Source: an uncultured Oscillospiraceae bacterium (GTDB lineage Bacteria; Bacillota; Clostridia; Oscillospirales; Oscillospiraceae). Taken from it: DNA of 5,167 nt. The position numbers and the translations under genes were made by a program. This document shows, piece by piece, positions 1-5,167 of the stretch; within the stretch, counting starts at the first letter, position 1, and every line of letters starts with the position of its first letter. Location of the stretch: positions 1 to 5,167 of the forward strand of contig CAKTGW010000098.1 of assembly GCA_934561725.1 (NCBI GenBank), read 5' to 3'. The notes under the pieces were generated by a model. It did no database searches and was not told the DNA's origin. It saw only the letters and a program-made list of their open reading frames with translations.

Positions 1-273
1 GGCGATCACCTTATTGGAGGTGAAAAAGGAAGCCAGCTTTCGTGTTGTCTCACTGTTTTCCATCTGCTCATAGGCATGCTTGAAGCCGGACTGAAAATGT
101 TTGATTGAAAAAAGGTATCCCTTGTCAATGATATCATAGGTGATGCGGCTGATTTGATGATAGAGATCCTCAACGGAAACATCAACACCGCGCACGGCAA
201 ATTCTTCGGCCACAGCCTTGGCGGTAGATATGTGCCCATAGCCGGCAGTGACACTCAGGATCAAAACTCGCAT
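1..273 (-). CDS. Glycolipid glycosyltransferase, MGDG synthase/processive diacylglycerol glucosyltransferase-like (N-terminal part)
   Basis: Reads from an ATG at 273 leftward off the window edge, giving 91 residues that start MRVLILSVTAGYGHISTAKA. The short beta strand followed by a glycine loop with His (G11-Y-G-H14) and then an Ala-rich helix is the N-terminal signature of the MGDG synthase-like domain (acceptor half of a GT-B fold, GT28-type). Known relatives transfer galactose or glucose from a UDP-sugar to diacylglycerol on the inner face of the membrane, supplying glycolipid and lipoteichoic acid anchors. Full-length relatives are about 370-400 residues, so roughly three quarters is missing, including the UDP-sugar-binding C-terminal half; donor and product cannot be told. 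The start is supported by an AAGGAG seven bases upstream. It is divergent from murC. A MurG-like or other GT28 enzyme is a less likely alternative. Confidence 0.82.
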   Translation of the reverse strand, partial: MRVLILSVTAGYGHISTAKAVAEEFAVRGVDVSVEDLYHQISRITYDIIDKGYLFSIKHFQSGFKHAYEQMENSETTRKLASFFTSNKVIA

Positions 274-280
274 AATTCGT

Positions 281-286
281 CTCCTT
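281..286 (-). promoter_or_regulatory. Ribosome binding site of the glycosyltransferase gene
   Basis: Reads AAGGAG on the minus strand and lies seven bases before the ATG at 273. It fixes the start of the partial gene and leaves no in-frame upstream alternative with comparable spacing. Confidence 0.8.
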
Positions 287-297
287 TCGGGGAAATA
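285..297 (+). repeat. 13-bp word TTTCGGGGAAATA, copy 1 (upstream of murC promoter)
   Basis: An exact 13-base match to positions 3246-3258. Its core TTTC-GGG-GAAA has perfect 4-base inverted arms. This copy ends six bases before the murC -35 hexamer and overlaps the minus-strand leader and part of the ribosome binding site of the glycosyltransferase gene. It could be an operator or upstream activating site, or a chance match. Confidence 0.4.
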
Positions 298-303
298 ACG
301 CTA

Positions 304-332
304 TTGTCAAATTGCGATAAGAGCATTATAAT
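304..332 (+). promoter_or_regulatory. murC promoter (sigma-A type)
   Basis: TTGTCA at 304-309, a 17-base spacer, then a perfect TATAAT at 327-332. Transcription would start near 339, giving a leader of about 53 bases before the ATG at 392. This placement argues against the in-frame ATG at 341, which would sit almost at the first transcribed base without a ribosome binding site. Confidence 0.8.
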
Positions 333-353
333 ATACGAACATGAGAATTACAA
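325..353 (-). promoter_or_regulatory. Probable promoter of the divergent glycosyltransferase gene
   Basis: On the minus strand, TTGTAA (353-348), a 17-base spacer and TATAAT (330-325). The -10 overlaps the murC -10 because the sequence ATTATAAT (325-332) is its own reverse complement. Transcription would begin near 318, about 45 bases before the ATG at 273. The -35 matches TTGACA at only four of six positions, so this is less certain than the murC promoter, but no other good candidate lies between the two genes. Confidence 0.6.
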
Positions 354-374
354 TCATTTATCCAGATTTAAATC

Positions 375-381
375 AAGGGAG
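375..381 (+). promoter_or_regulatory. Ribosome binding site of murC, decides start at 392
   Basis: AAGGGAG lies ten bases before the ATG at 392. The longer open frame beginning at 341 has no such site and would add 17 residues that do not resemble a MurC N-terminus, so 392 is preferred. Confidence 0.75.
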
Positions 382-391
382 TAAAATTCAT

Positions 392-1774
392 ATGGCTTCT
401 TTTTCTGATTATATGCAGCCGGGCAAAAAGGGACATCTCATCGGCATCGGTGGTGTATCCATGTCTCCGCTGGCGGAGGTGCTGTCCGGAATGGGGCTTA
501 TCATCCGCGGCTCTGACATGCGGGACAGTGAAAAGGTAGAGGCGCTGCGCAAAAAAGGTATTGAAATCGATATTGGCCACAGTGCAGATAATATTGATGA
601 GGATACAGACTTTATTGTCCGGACGGCAGCAGTCCATGATGAAAATGCGGAAATTGTTGCCGCACATCGCATGGGTATCCCTGTTTTTGAGCGTACCCAG
701 GCTTGGGGAACGATCATGAAGGACTATTCCAATGCTGTCTGCATAGCCGGTACGCACGGAAAAACGACCACGACATCAATGACCACGCATATCCTAATGG
801 CGGCGGAGCGTGACCCGACCGTGATGATCGGCGGTACGCTGCCTCTTCTGAAGGCAGGACATCGCGTAGGAAACGGCGACACGATCATCATGGAAGCGTG
901 TGAATACTATAATTCCTTCCTGAGCTTTTCGCCAACAGTGGCTGTCATCCTCAATATAGAGGCAGACCATCTGGACTTTTTCAAGGGTATTGAGGATATT
1001 AAGGCTTCTTTCAGACGATTTGCAGAGCTGGTGCCGGAAAACGGCCATATCGTGGCCAACTGCGAGGACAAGAATACCATGGATGCAATTGCGGGGATCG
1101 AGCGCGATGTGGTGACCTTTGGTATGACTGATCAGGCGGATGTATACGCTATGAATGTTGTGAGCCGCGGCGCACAGTCAGAATTTGACGTCTATTATAA
1201 GGGCACATTTTTCCAGCACATCAGTCTGCGGGTGCCGGGTCTGCACAATGTGAAAAATGCGCTGGCTGCGACTGCGGCTGCGATTTGCGTGGATATTTCT
1301 CCTAACGCGATCAAATATGGACTAGCCGGCTTCACCGGGGCTGAGCGCCGGTTTGAATTTAAGGGAAAATTCAATGGCGCAGATGTATATGACGACTATG
1401 CACATCATCCCGGTGAACTCAAAGCTCTGTTTGACGCTGTTGAGCCTCTGGGCTATAAGCGGATCATCACCGTGTTTCAGCCCCATACCTACACGCGCAC
1501 CAATGCACTTTTTGATGACTTTGTGGAGCAGCTGCGCCGGCCGGATCTGACCTATCTGGCGGAGATCTATGCTGCGCGGGAGCAGAACACACTGGGCATT
1601 TCCTCTGCGGATCTGGCAAAGGAGATCCCCAATTCCATGTATTTTCCAACATTTGAGGAGCTGGAAAAGAGTTTGCGCTGGACGGCATCCCCCGGCGATC
1701 TGATTTTGACTGTAGGTGCCGGCGATGTTTACACGATCGGTGAGCATCTTGTAGGAATGAGCCATAAGAATTAA
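392..1774 (+). CDS. murC: UDP-N-acetylmuramate--L-alanine ligase (MurC)
   Basis: A 460-residue cytoplasmic Mur ligase that joins L-alanine to UDP-MurNAc using ATP, the first amino-acid addition in peptidoglycan precursor synthesis. The three domains are visible: an N-terminal UDP-binding Rossmann part with GIGGVSMSPLAEV (18-30); the central ATPase with P-loop GTHGKTTTTS (120-129), EACEYYNSF (168-176) and NIEADHLDFF (188-197); and the C-terminal domain with GLHNVKNALAA (283-293), GAERRFEFKG (316-325), DDYAHHPGE (334-342), VFQPHTYTRT (361-370) and GAGDVY (442-447). DDYAHHP plus FQPHTYTRT fit MurC better than MurD/E/F; the recycling ligase Mpl is the nearest alternative, disfavoured by the AREQNTLGISS stretch and clostridial character. 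Length is normal. It has its own promoter, stands apart from any division/cell wall cluster in this window, and ends at a bidirectional terminator. Confidence 0.96.
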   Translation: MASFSDYMQPGKKGHLIGIGGVSMSPLAEVLSGMGLIIRGSDMRDSEKVEALRKKGIEIDIGHSADNIDEDTDFIVRTAAVHDENAEIVAAHRMGIPVFERTQAWGTIMKDYSNAVCIAGTHGKTTTTSMTTHILMAAERDPTVMIGGTLPLLKAGHRVGNGDTIIMEACEYYNSFLSFSPTVAVILNIEADHLDFFKGIEDIKASFRRFAELVPENGHIVANCEDKNTMDAIAGIERDVVTFGMTDQADVYAMNVVSRGAQSEFDVYYKGTFFQHISLRVPGLHNVKNALAATAAAICVDISPNAIKYGLAGFTGAERRFEFKGKFNGADVYDDYAHHPGELKALFDAVEPLGYKRIITVFQPHTYTRTNALFDDFVEQLRRPDLTYLAEIYAAREQNTLGISSADLAKEIPNSMYFPTFEELEKSLRWTASPGDLILTVGAGDVYTIGEHLVGMSHKN

Positions 1775-1777
1775 CAG

Positions 1778-1820
1778 AAAACAAAAAGCGGGTGAGAATA
1801 TTCTCACTCGCTTTTGTTTT
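1778..1820. terminator. Bidirectional terminator between murC and the protease gene
   Basis: A hairpin of about 20 base pairs: arms 1778-1798 and 1801-1820, with one bulged A and one G-T wobble, centred on GAATATTC. It is flanked by A-rich sequence on the left and T-rich sequence on the right (CTTTTGTTTT; the other strand ends CTTTTTGTTTT). It therefore works as a rho-independent terminator from both sides, four bases after the murC stop and 14 bases after the protease stop. Confidence 0.88.
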
Positions 1821-1833
1821 GCCGGTTTTGCGC

Positions 1834-3132
1834 TCAGGCGGATTTTTCCGCAGACTGCTCCTTCATCAGACGGGTCAGCTCAGGGAGCGTCATGCCCTTT
1901 ACAGTCAGATCTGCGTTCAATACAGCATCAATGGGGACGGCAAGATACATGTCCTGACCGTAGGAAAAATAACCGGAGGTAATGCCGATCACGTAGCCGT
2001 ATTCATTGAACAGTGCACCGCCGGAGCTTCCCTTTGAGATGGATGCCGTATTCTGCAGCATGGGCAGGGCAAAGGAAGAGGTTTCGCGCTGATTGTTGCT
2101 GATGATACCTGTAGACAAAGAGTTCTGCAATCCAAGGGGATTACCCAGTGCATAGACGATGTCGCCAATATGTACAGTGTCCGTACTCAGCATGGTCAGA
2201 TAGGGGAAAGTAACAGCACTGCCGCCGTCCATAGGTGTCTGGGAGACCTTGAGAACAGAGGCATCAATATCCGGATCATAGAACAAAACACGCTCTACAG
2301 GGTATTGCTCACCGTTGTCCAGCGTAACAACGGCATAGAGAGCCTGATCAATCGTGTGATAGTTCGTTACCAGAAGTCCATCGGCAGAGATGAAGAAGCC
2401 GCTGGAGTAACTGTCAGCCGTGCGGTTGATCAGACTGGTGGAGGAGGTGTAGCACTCAAGCAGGACAACTGCATTGGTATAGCGTTCGGAGATCTCCCGG
2501 GCGGTCAGAGGACGGGCACCGCTCAGACCAAGGGCGGAGGCTTTGGCCCGCTCTACATCTCCGCCGGCGACCAGCTTGTCGATCAGTGTAATGTCCTGTC
2601 CCTTCAGCCGGCAGCTGAGAGCAGCCAGAGCACACTCAAACATGTCACCGCGCTCAAATTCCGTGTACAGGGACTGTGCGATGCCCAGCCGCACGGCAGT
2701 GGCACTGGAGAGCACCCAGCTGAAATCTCCGGAAGCTTCGGAGTAGCCCAGAATGCGCAGAAGCAGCGTGAAGAAATCCTTATCCCGCACAGTCATATCC
2801 GGTGCAAAGTGCAGATCATCAATGCCGCTTATGAGCTCGTGCTCATAGGCGTAGCAGATATAGGGCTGTGCCCAGACTGGCAGATCCACAAAGGGCGAGT
2901 GCCCGCCTTCGCGCTCTGCGTTGTCCTGCAGACCGGCCAGACGCAGGGCAAAGACCAGTGCTTCCGCCCGGGTCGGCGCGCGATCCAATTCATAGCCGCT
3001 TTCTGTTCCCTGGATCAGATCCAGTGTATACAGAGTATCTGCTGCCAGTTCCCGGCTGTCCACAGCAAAGGAAACGGCAGTCAGAGAAAAAATCAGGACA
3101 ACAGCCAGAGCTGCTGACAAAAAACGTTTCAT
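1834..3132 (-). CDS. Exported trypsin-like (S1C/HtrA-type) serine protease with N-terminal SLH repeats
   Basis: 432 residues. Residues 1-23 form a signal peptide (MKRF, a hydrophobic stretch, cleavage probably after SFA). Three S-layer-homology-like repeats follow: about 29-67 (partial, with PTRAEALVFALRLAG), 79-130 (PFVDLPVWAQPYI, ELISG, FAPDMTVRDKDFF, the clearest) and a weaker one at 138-176. Known SLH domains bind secondary cell wall polymer, so wall attachment is likely. Residues 216-408 are a chymotrypsin-fold protease with the triad His259 (TNYHTID), Asp290 (DPDIDASVLKV) and Ser370 (SKGSSGGALF); the oxyanion motif is GSSGG rather than the usual GNSGG. DIVYALGNPLG (324-334) is typical of the HtrA family. 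Unlike classic HtrA/DegP it stops about 25 residues after the protease domain and has no PDZ domain. The substrate is unknown; a role in surface protein quality control or processing is an inference. It is a single gene between its own promoter and a shared terminator. Confidence 0.9.
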   Translation of the reverse strand: MKRFLSAALAVVLIFSLTAVSFAVDSRELAADTLYTLDLIQGTESGYELDRAPTRAEALVFALRLAGLQDNAEREGGHSPFVDLPVWAQPYICYAYEHELISGIDDLHFAPDMTVRDKDFFTLLLRILGYSEASGDFSWVLSSATAVRLGIAQSLYTEFERGDMFECALAALSCRLKGQDITLIDKLVAGGDVERAKASALGLSGARPLTAREISERYTNAVVLLECYTSSTSLINRTADSYSSGFFISADGLLVTNYHTIDQALYAVVTLDNGEQYPVERVLFYDPDIDASVLKVSQTPMDGGSAVTFPYLTMLSTDTVHIGDIVYALGNPLGLQNSLSTGIISNNQRETSSFALPMLQNTASISKGSSGGALFNEYGYVIGITSGYFSYGQDMYLAVPIDAVLNADLTVKGMTLPELTRLMKEQSAEKSA

Positions 3133-3138
3133 AGCTTG

Positions 3139-3144
3139 CTCCTT
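3139..3144 (-). promoter_or_regulatory. Ribosome binding site of the protease gene
   Basis: Reads AAGGAG on the minus strand, six bases before the ATG at 3132. It supports the start that places a complete signal peptide at the N-terminus. Confidence 0.8.
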
Positions 3145-3163
3145 TGATCAAAATATCTCGATT

Positions 3164-3192
3164 ATTATAATATTTCCAAGGAGAAAATACAA
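3164..3192 (-). promoter_or_regulatory. Probable promoter of the protease gene
   Basis: On the minus strand, TTGTAT (3192-3187), 17 bases, then TATAAT (3169-3164), inside the same self-complementary ATTATAAT word found in the murC promoter region. The -35 is weak (TTG kept, the rest divergent). Predicted start near 3157, giving a leader of about 25 bases. Confidence 0.5.
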
Positions 3193-3245
3193 GCGCCGAT
3201 TCACATACTGTGCTGTAATTTGCGGATAAAAGAAAAAATTGCCTT

Positions 3246-3258
3246 TTTCGGGGAAATA
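3246..3258 (+). repeat. 13-bp word TTTCGGGGAAATA, copy 2 (upstream of tRNA-Gln promoter)
   Basis: Identical to 285-297 and on the same strand. It ends four bases before the -35 of the tRNA promoter, so both copies hold nearly the same place relative to a plus-strand promoter. Confidence 0.4.
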
Positions 3259-3262
3259 GGTG

Positions 3263-3290
3263 TTGACAAAAGCTTAAAAACGTGTATAAT
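3263..3290 (+). promoter_or_regulatory. Promoter of tRNA-Gln
   Basis: A perfect TTGACA (3263-3268), 16-base spacer and perfect TATAAT (3285-3290). The tRNA 5' end is 14 bases after the -10, so the primary transcript would carry a leader of only about seven bases. It is the strongest promoter in the window, as expected for a stable RNA gene. Confidence 0.88.
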
Positions 3291-3303
3291 AACATATGCG
3301 CTT

Positions 3304-3377
3304 AGCGGATTAGTGTAAAGGTAGCACACCGGACTCTGACTCCGTTTGTGAGGGTTCGAATCCTTCATCCGCTGCCA
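3304..3377 (+). tRNA. tRNA-Gln (anticodon CTG), CCA encoded
   Basis: A full cloverleaf can be folded by hand: acceptor AGCGGAT (3304-3310) with ATCCGCT (3367-3373); D stem 3313-3316 with 3324-3327, short loop containing GG; anticodon stem 3329-3333 with 3341-3345; loop CTCTGAC with CTG at 3336-3338; a four-base variable loop; T stem 3350-3354 with 3362-3366 and loop TTCGAAT; discriminator G at 3374; CCA at 3375-3377. CTG reads the CAG codon for glutamine, and a G discriminator and lack of extra D-loop bases fit tRNA-Gln. Oddities: the first pair is A1-U72 rather than the usual U1-A72, and 27-43 is a C-U mismatch. It is a lone gene with its own promoter and terminator. Confidence 0.95.
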
Positions 3378-3409
3378 AAAGCCGTGAATGATAAGTTCAC
3401 GGCTTTTTT
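3378..3409 (+). terminator. Rho-independent terminator of tRNA-Gln
   Basis: Stem GCCGTGAA (3381-3388) with TTCACGGC (3396-3403), a seven-base loop TGATAAG, and TTTTTT at 3404-3409 followed by A and more Ts. The A-tract of the left arm directly abuts the encoded CCA, so the tRNA 3' trailer before the hairpin is only a few bases. Confidence 0.92.
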
Positions 3410-3441
3410 ATTTTCACTGTTGATTTTAAATTTTAGAAAAA

Positions 3442-3470
3442 TTGTAAGATCGCGTAAAAACTGCTATAAT
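3442..3470 (+). promoter_or_regulatory. Promoter of the translation GTPase gene (extended -10)
   Basis: TTGTAA (3442-3447), 17-base spacer, TATAAT (3465-3470) preceded by TGC, so the -10 is of the extended TGnTATAAT type. The 30 bases upstream are almost entirely A and T and could act as an UP element. Transcription would begin near 3477, leaving a leader of about 24 bases, too short for an attenuator of the kind known before tet(M). Confidence 0.78.
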
Positions 3471-3488
3471 ACCAATGAACTGACAGGG

Positions 3489-3493
3489 AAGGA
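3489..3493 (+). promoter_or_regulatory. Ribosome binding site of the translation GTPase gene
   Basis: AAGGA (within GGGAAGGAA) lies seven bases before the ATG at 3501 and fixes a start that gives a family-typical N-terminus with the P-loop beginning around residue 10. Confidence 0.78.
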
Positions 3494-3500
3494 AATAGAA

Positions 3501-5167
3501 ATGAAGCGAACAGTAATTGGTATTCTAGCCCACGTGGATGCAGGAAAGACAACTCTTTCTGAGGCGATGCTCTATTGCTCCGGCGCGATTCGAACTCTGG
3601 GACGCGTGGATCACGGAGATGCTTATTTAGATACATTTTCTCTGGAGCGTCAGCGGGGGATCACGATTTTTTCCAAACAGGCCGTTTTGAATCTGCCGGA
3701 TATGCAAGCTACGCTTCTGGATACGCCGGGACATGTGGATTTCTCTCCGGAGATGGAGCGTACACTGGATGTACTGGACTGTGCGATCCTGGTGGTCAGC
3801 GCCGCATCAGGAGTGCAGAGCCACACCCACACCGTATGGAGACTTCTGCATCGTCATAAGATCCCTACGCTTGTGTTCGTTAATAAGATGGACTTGCCCG
3901 GAGTCGGAAAAGAGAAGCTCATGGCAGAGCTGTCGGCACAGCTGGGTGAGGGCTTTGTTGATTTTTCGGAGCCAAATGAAGAGGCGCTGGCTCTGTGCGA
4001 TGAGTTTTTGCTGGATGAGTGGCTGAAAAACGGGAAGTTGACTGAGACAGCTGTTGTACAGGCAGTTCGAAAGCGCCAGGTATTTCCATGCTTTTTTGGT
4101 GCGGCGTTGAAACTGGAGGGCGTGGAAGAGCTTCTGAAGGCCTTGCTGTGTTTTGCGCCGTCAGTTCCGGAGGGCAACTCTTTTGGGGCCAGAGTATTTA
4201 AGATATCCCGGGATGAGCAGGGGGTGCGTTTGACGCATTTAAAGCTTACGGGCGGCGCCCTGCATGTACGGGATACAGTGCGTTATGGAGGCATAGAAGA
4301 AAAGGTCACACAGCTCCGGGTCTATTCCGGAGCAAGGTACAAAACAGTGGATGCGATTTATCCGGGCGATATAGCGGCGGTGACAGGGCTGAGCCGTACT
4401 GTGCCGGGTCAGGGGCTGGGAGAACAGACAGGAAGCGTACCACCGGAGCTGGAACCGGTTTTGACCTATAGACTGCTCCTGCCGGAGGGCTGCGATGTGC
4501 ACAGAGCGCTTTCTCAGCTGCGGCTTCTGGAGGAGGAAGAGCCGCAGCTGCACGTGGACTGGAATGAGCGTATGCAGGAGCTTCGCGTCCGGCTCATGGG
4601 ACAGATCCAGCTTGAGATCCTGCACCAGCTCCTGCTGGAGCGTTTTGGCCTGGATGTTGAGTTTGATAAGGGAAGTATTCTTTATAGAGAGACTATCGCC
4701 GGACCAGTAGAGGGTGTAGGACATTATGAGCCGCTCCGACATTATGCGGAAGTGCATCTTCTGCTTGAAACGGCAGAGCCGGGCAGTGGCCTGCGTGTGG
4801 CGTCTGCCTGCCCTGAAGATGTGCTGGACCGCAATTGGCAGCGCTTGATCCTGATGCATTTGACCGAAAAGCAGCATGTCGGCGTGCTGACCGGCTCTCC
4901 GCTGACGGATATGAAGATCACTCTGCTGTCCGGGCGTGCACATGAAAAGCACACAGAGGGCGGAGATTTCCGTCAGGCGACCTATCGCGCGCTGCGTCAG
5001 GGACTGATGCAGGCCAAAAGTGTTCTGCTGGAACCCTGGTATGATTTCCGTATCGAGCTTCCGCAGAGCTGCGTGGGGCGGCTGCTTACAGATCTGCAGC
5101 ATATGGGAGCGGATTTTACTCCGCCCGAGATCACAGACAACAGTGCCGTCATATGCGGCAGTGCACC
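3501..5167 (+). CDS. Translation factor GTPase, EF-G/Tet(M)-like ribosomal protection family (3' end cut off)
   Basis: 555 complete codons with no stop before the window edge. The G domain has AHVDAGKTT (10-18), RGIT (52-55), DTPGH (74-78, catalytic His78), NKMD (128-131) and a G5-like FFGAA (198-202). Domain II is roughly 226-311, III 318-390, IV 395-510, and the start of V (LLEPWYDFRIELP, 509-521) is present. Opening and switch regions resemble Tet(M)/Tet(O) (LAHVDAGKTTL, LLYxSGAI, LERQRGITI) more than EF-G, and there is no long G' insertion. Such GTPases bind the ribosomal A site and hydrolyse GTP; known Tet proteins expel tetracycline. However, the domain IV tip reads HEKHTEGGDF (481-490) instead of the Tet(M) SPVSTPADF, so drug protection should not be assumed. 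Tet(M) is about 640 residues; some paralogues are longer. It has its own promoter and follows the tRNA terminator. Housekeeping-like codon use, no sign of transfer. Confidence 0.9.
   Translation, partial: MKRTVIGILAHVDAGKTTLSEAMLYCSGAIRTLGRVDHGDAYLDTFSLERQRGITIFSKQAVLNLPDMQATLLDTPGHVDFSPEMERTLDVLDCAILVVSAASGVQSHTHTVWRLLHRHKIPTLVFVNKMDLPGVGKEKLMAELSAQLGEGFVDFSEPNEEALALCDEFLLDEWLKNGKLTETAVVQAVRKRQVFPCFFGAALKLEGVEELLKALLCFAPSVPEGNSFGARVFKISRDEQGVRLTHLKLTGGALHVRDTVRYGGIEEKVTQLRVYSGARYKTVDAIYPGDIAAVTGLSRTVPGQGLGEQTGSVPPELEPVLTYRLLLPEGCDVHRALSQLRLLEEEEPQLHVDWNERMQELRVRLMGQIQLEILHQLLLERFGLDVEFDKGSILYRETIAGPVEGVGHYEPLRHYAEVHLLLETAEPGSGLRVASACPEDVLDRNWQRLILMHLTEKQHVGVLTGSPLTDMKITLLSGRAHEKHTEGGDFRQATYRALRQGLMQAKSVLLEPWYDFRIELPQSCVGRLLTDLQHMGADFTPPEITDNSAVICGSA

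Noticed and set aside
1322..1807. Minus-strand open frame of 161 codons opposite the end of murC
   Set aside because: It starts inside the bidirectional terminator hairpin and runs antisense to conserved MurC motifs, so it is a shadow frame.
2170..3117. 315-codon plus-strand open frame opposite the protease gene
   Set aside because: It is the antisense shadow of a clearly coding gene with signal peptide, SLH repeats and a catalytic triad; its own product has no recognisable domain and no ribosome binding site stands out.
3143..3171. Plus-strand promoter in the protease leader (TTGATC, 16 bases, TATAAT)
   Set aside because: The TATAAT arises from the self-complementary ATTATAAT serving the minus-strand gene; the -35 is weak and the tRNA downstream has its own far better promoter at 3263-3290.
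3304..3377. tRNA as a phage or island attachment site
   Set aside because: The tRNA 3' end is followed directly by a terminator and a housekeeping-like gene; no integrase and no second copy of the tRNA 3' end is seen in the window.
4239..5102. 287-codon minus-strand open frame opposite the translation GTPase gene
   Set aside because: The plus-strand frame carries all GTPase and EF-G-like domain motifs without interruption; the antisense product is low in recognisable structure and lacks family resemblance.
3501..5167. Acquired tetracycline resistance gene on a mobile element
   Set aside because: No transposase, integrase or conjugation gene flanks it, the leader is short with no attenuator, base composition matches its neighbours, and the tip loop is not that of proven resistance proteins.

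Overview
This looks like about 5 kb of ordinary chromosome from a low-to-mid GC Gram-positive bacterium, most likely a gut-type Clostridia (an Oscillospiraceae/Ruminococcaceae-like Firmicute). That placement is inferred from the clostridial type of MurC, an SLH-bearing exported protease, strong AAGGAG ribosome binding sites, sigma-A-type promoters and a chromosomal Tet(M)-like translation GTPase. I see no insertion sequence, phage gene, CRISPR array or other sign of a mobile or defence system.

Layout. (1) 1-273, minus strand: the first 91 codons of a glycosyltransferase resembling monogalactosyl/glucosyl diacylglycerol synthases, running off the left edge. (2) 274-391: a divergent intergenic region in which two sigma-A promoters appear to share one palindromic -10 region. 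(3) 392-1774, plus strand: murC, complete. (4) 1778-1820: a bidirectional terminator between convergent genes. (5) 1834-3132, minus strand: an exported trypsin-like (HtrA-type) serine protease with three N-terminal SLH-like repeats and no PDZ domain. (6) 3133-3303: an intergenic region with the protease promoter on the minus strand and a near-consensus promoter for the tRNA on the plus strand. (7) 3304-3377: a single tRNA-Gln with anticodon CTG, followed at once by its own terminator. (8) 3411-3500: an AT-rich leader with an extended -10 promoter. (9) 3501 to the right edge, plus strand: 555 complete codons of an EF-G/Tet(M)-family translation GTPase.

Each gene appears to be its own transcription unit, with a visible promoter for each and terminators after murC and the tRNA. 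Three products concern the cell envelope: MurC makes the cytoplasmic peptidoglycan precursor, the glycosyltransferase probably makes membrane glycolipid, and the SLH protease is probably displayed on the wall. The other two (tRNA-Gln and the GTPase) serve translation. The divergent murC/glycolipid arrangement with overlapping promoters is the most suggestive regulatory link. The points most worth checking are that shared -10, a 13-bp word repeated just upstream of the murC and tRNA promoters, the A1-U72 end of the tRNA-Gln, and the non-Tet(M) tip loop of the GTPase.
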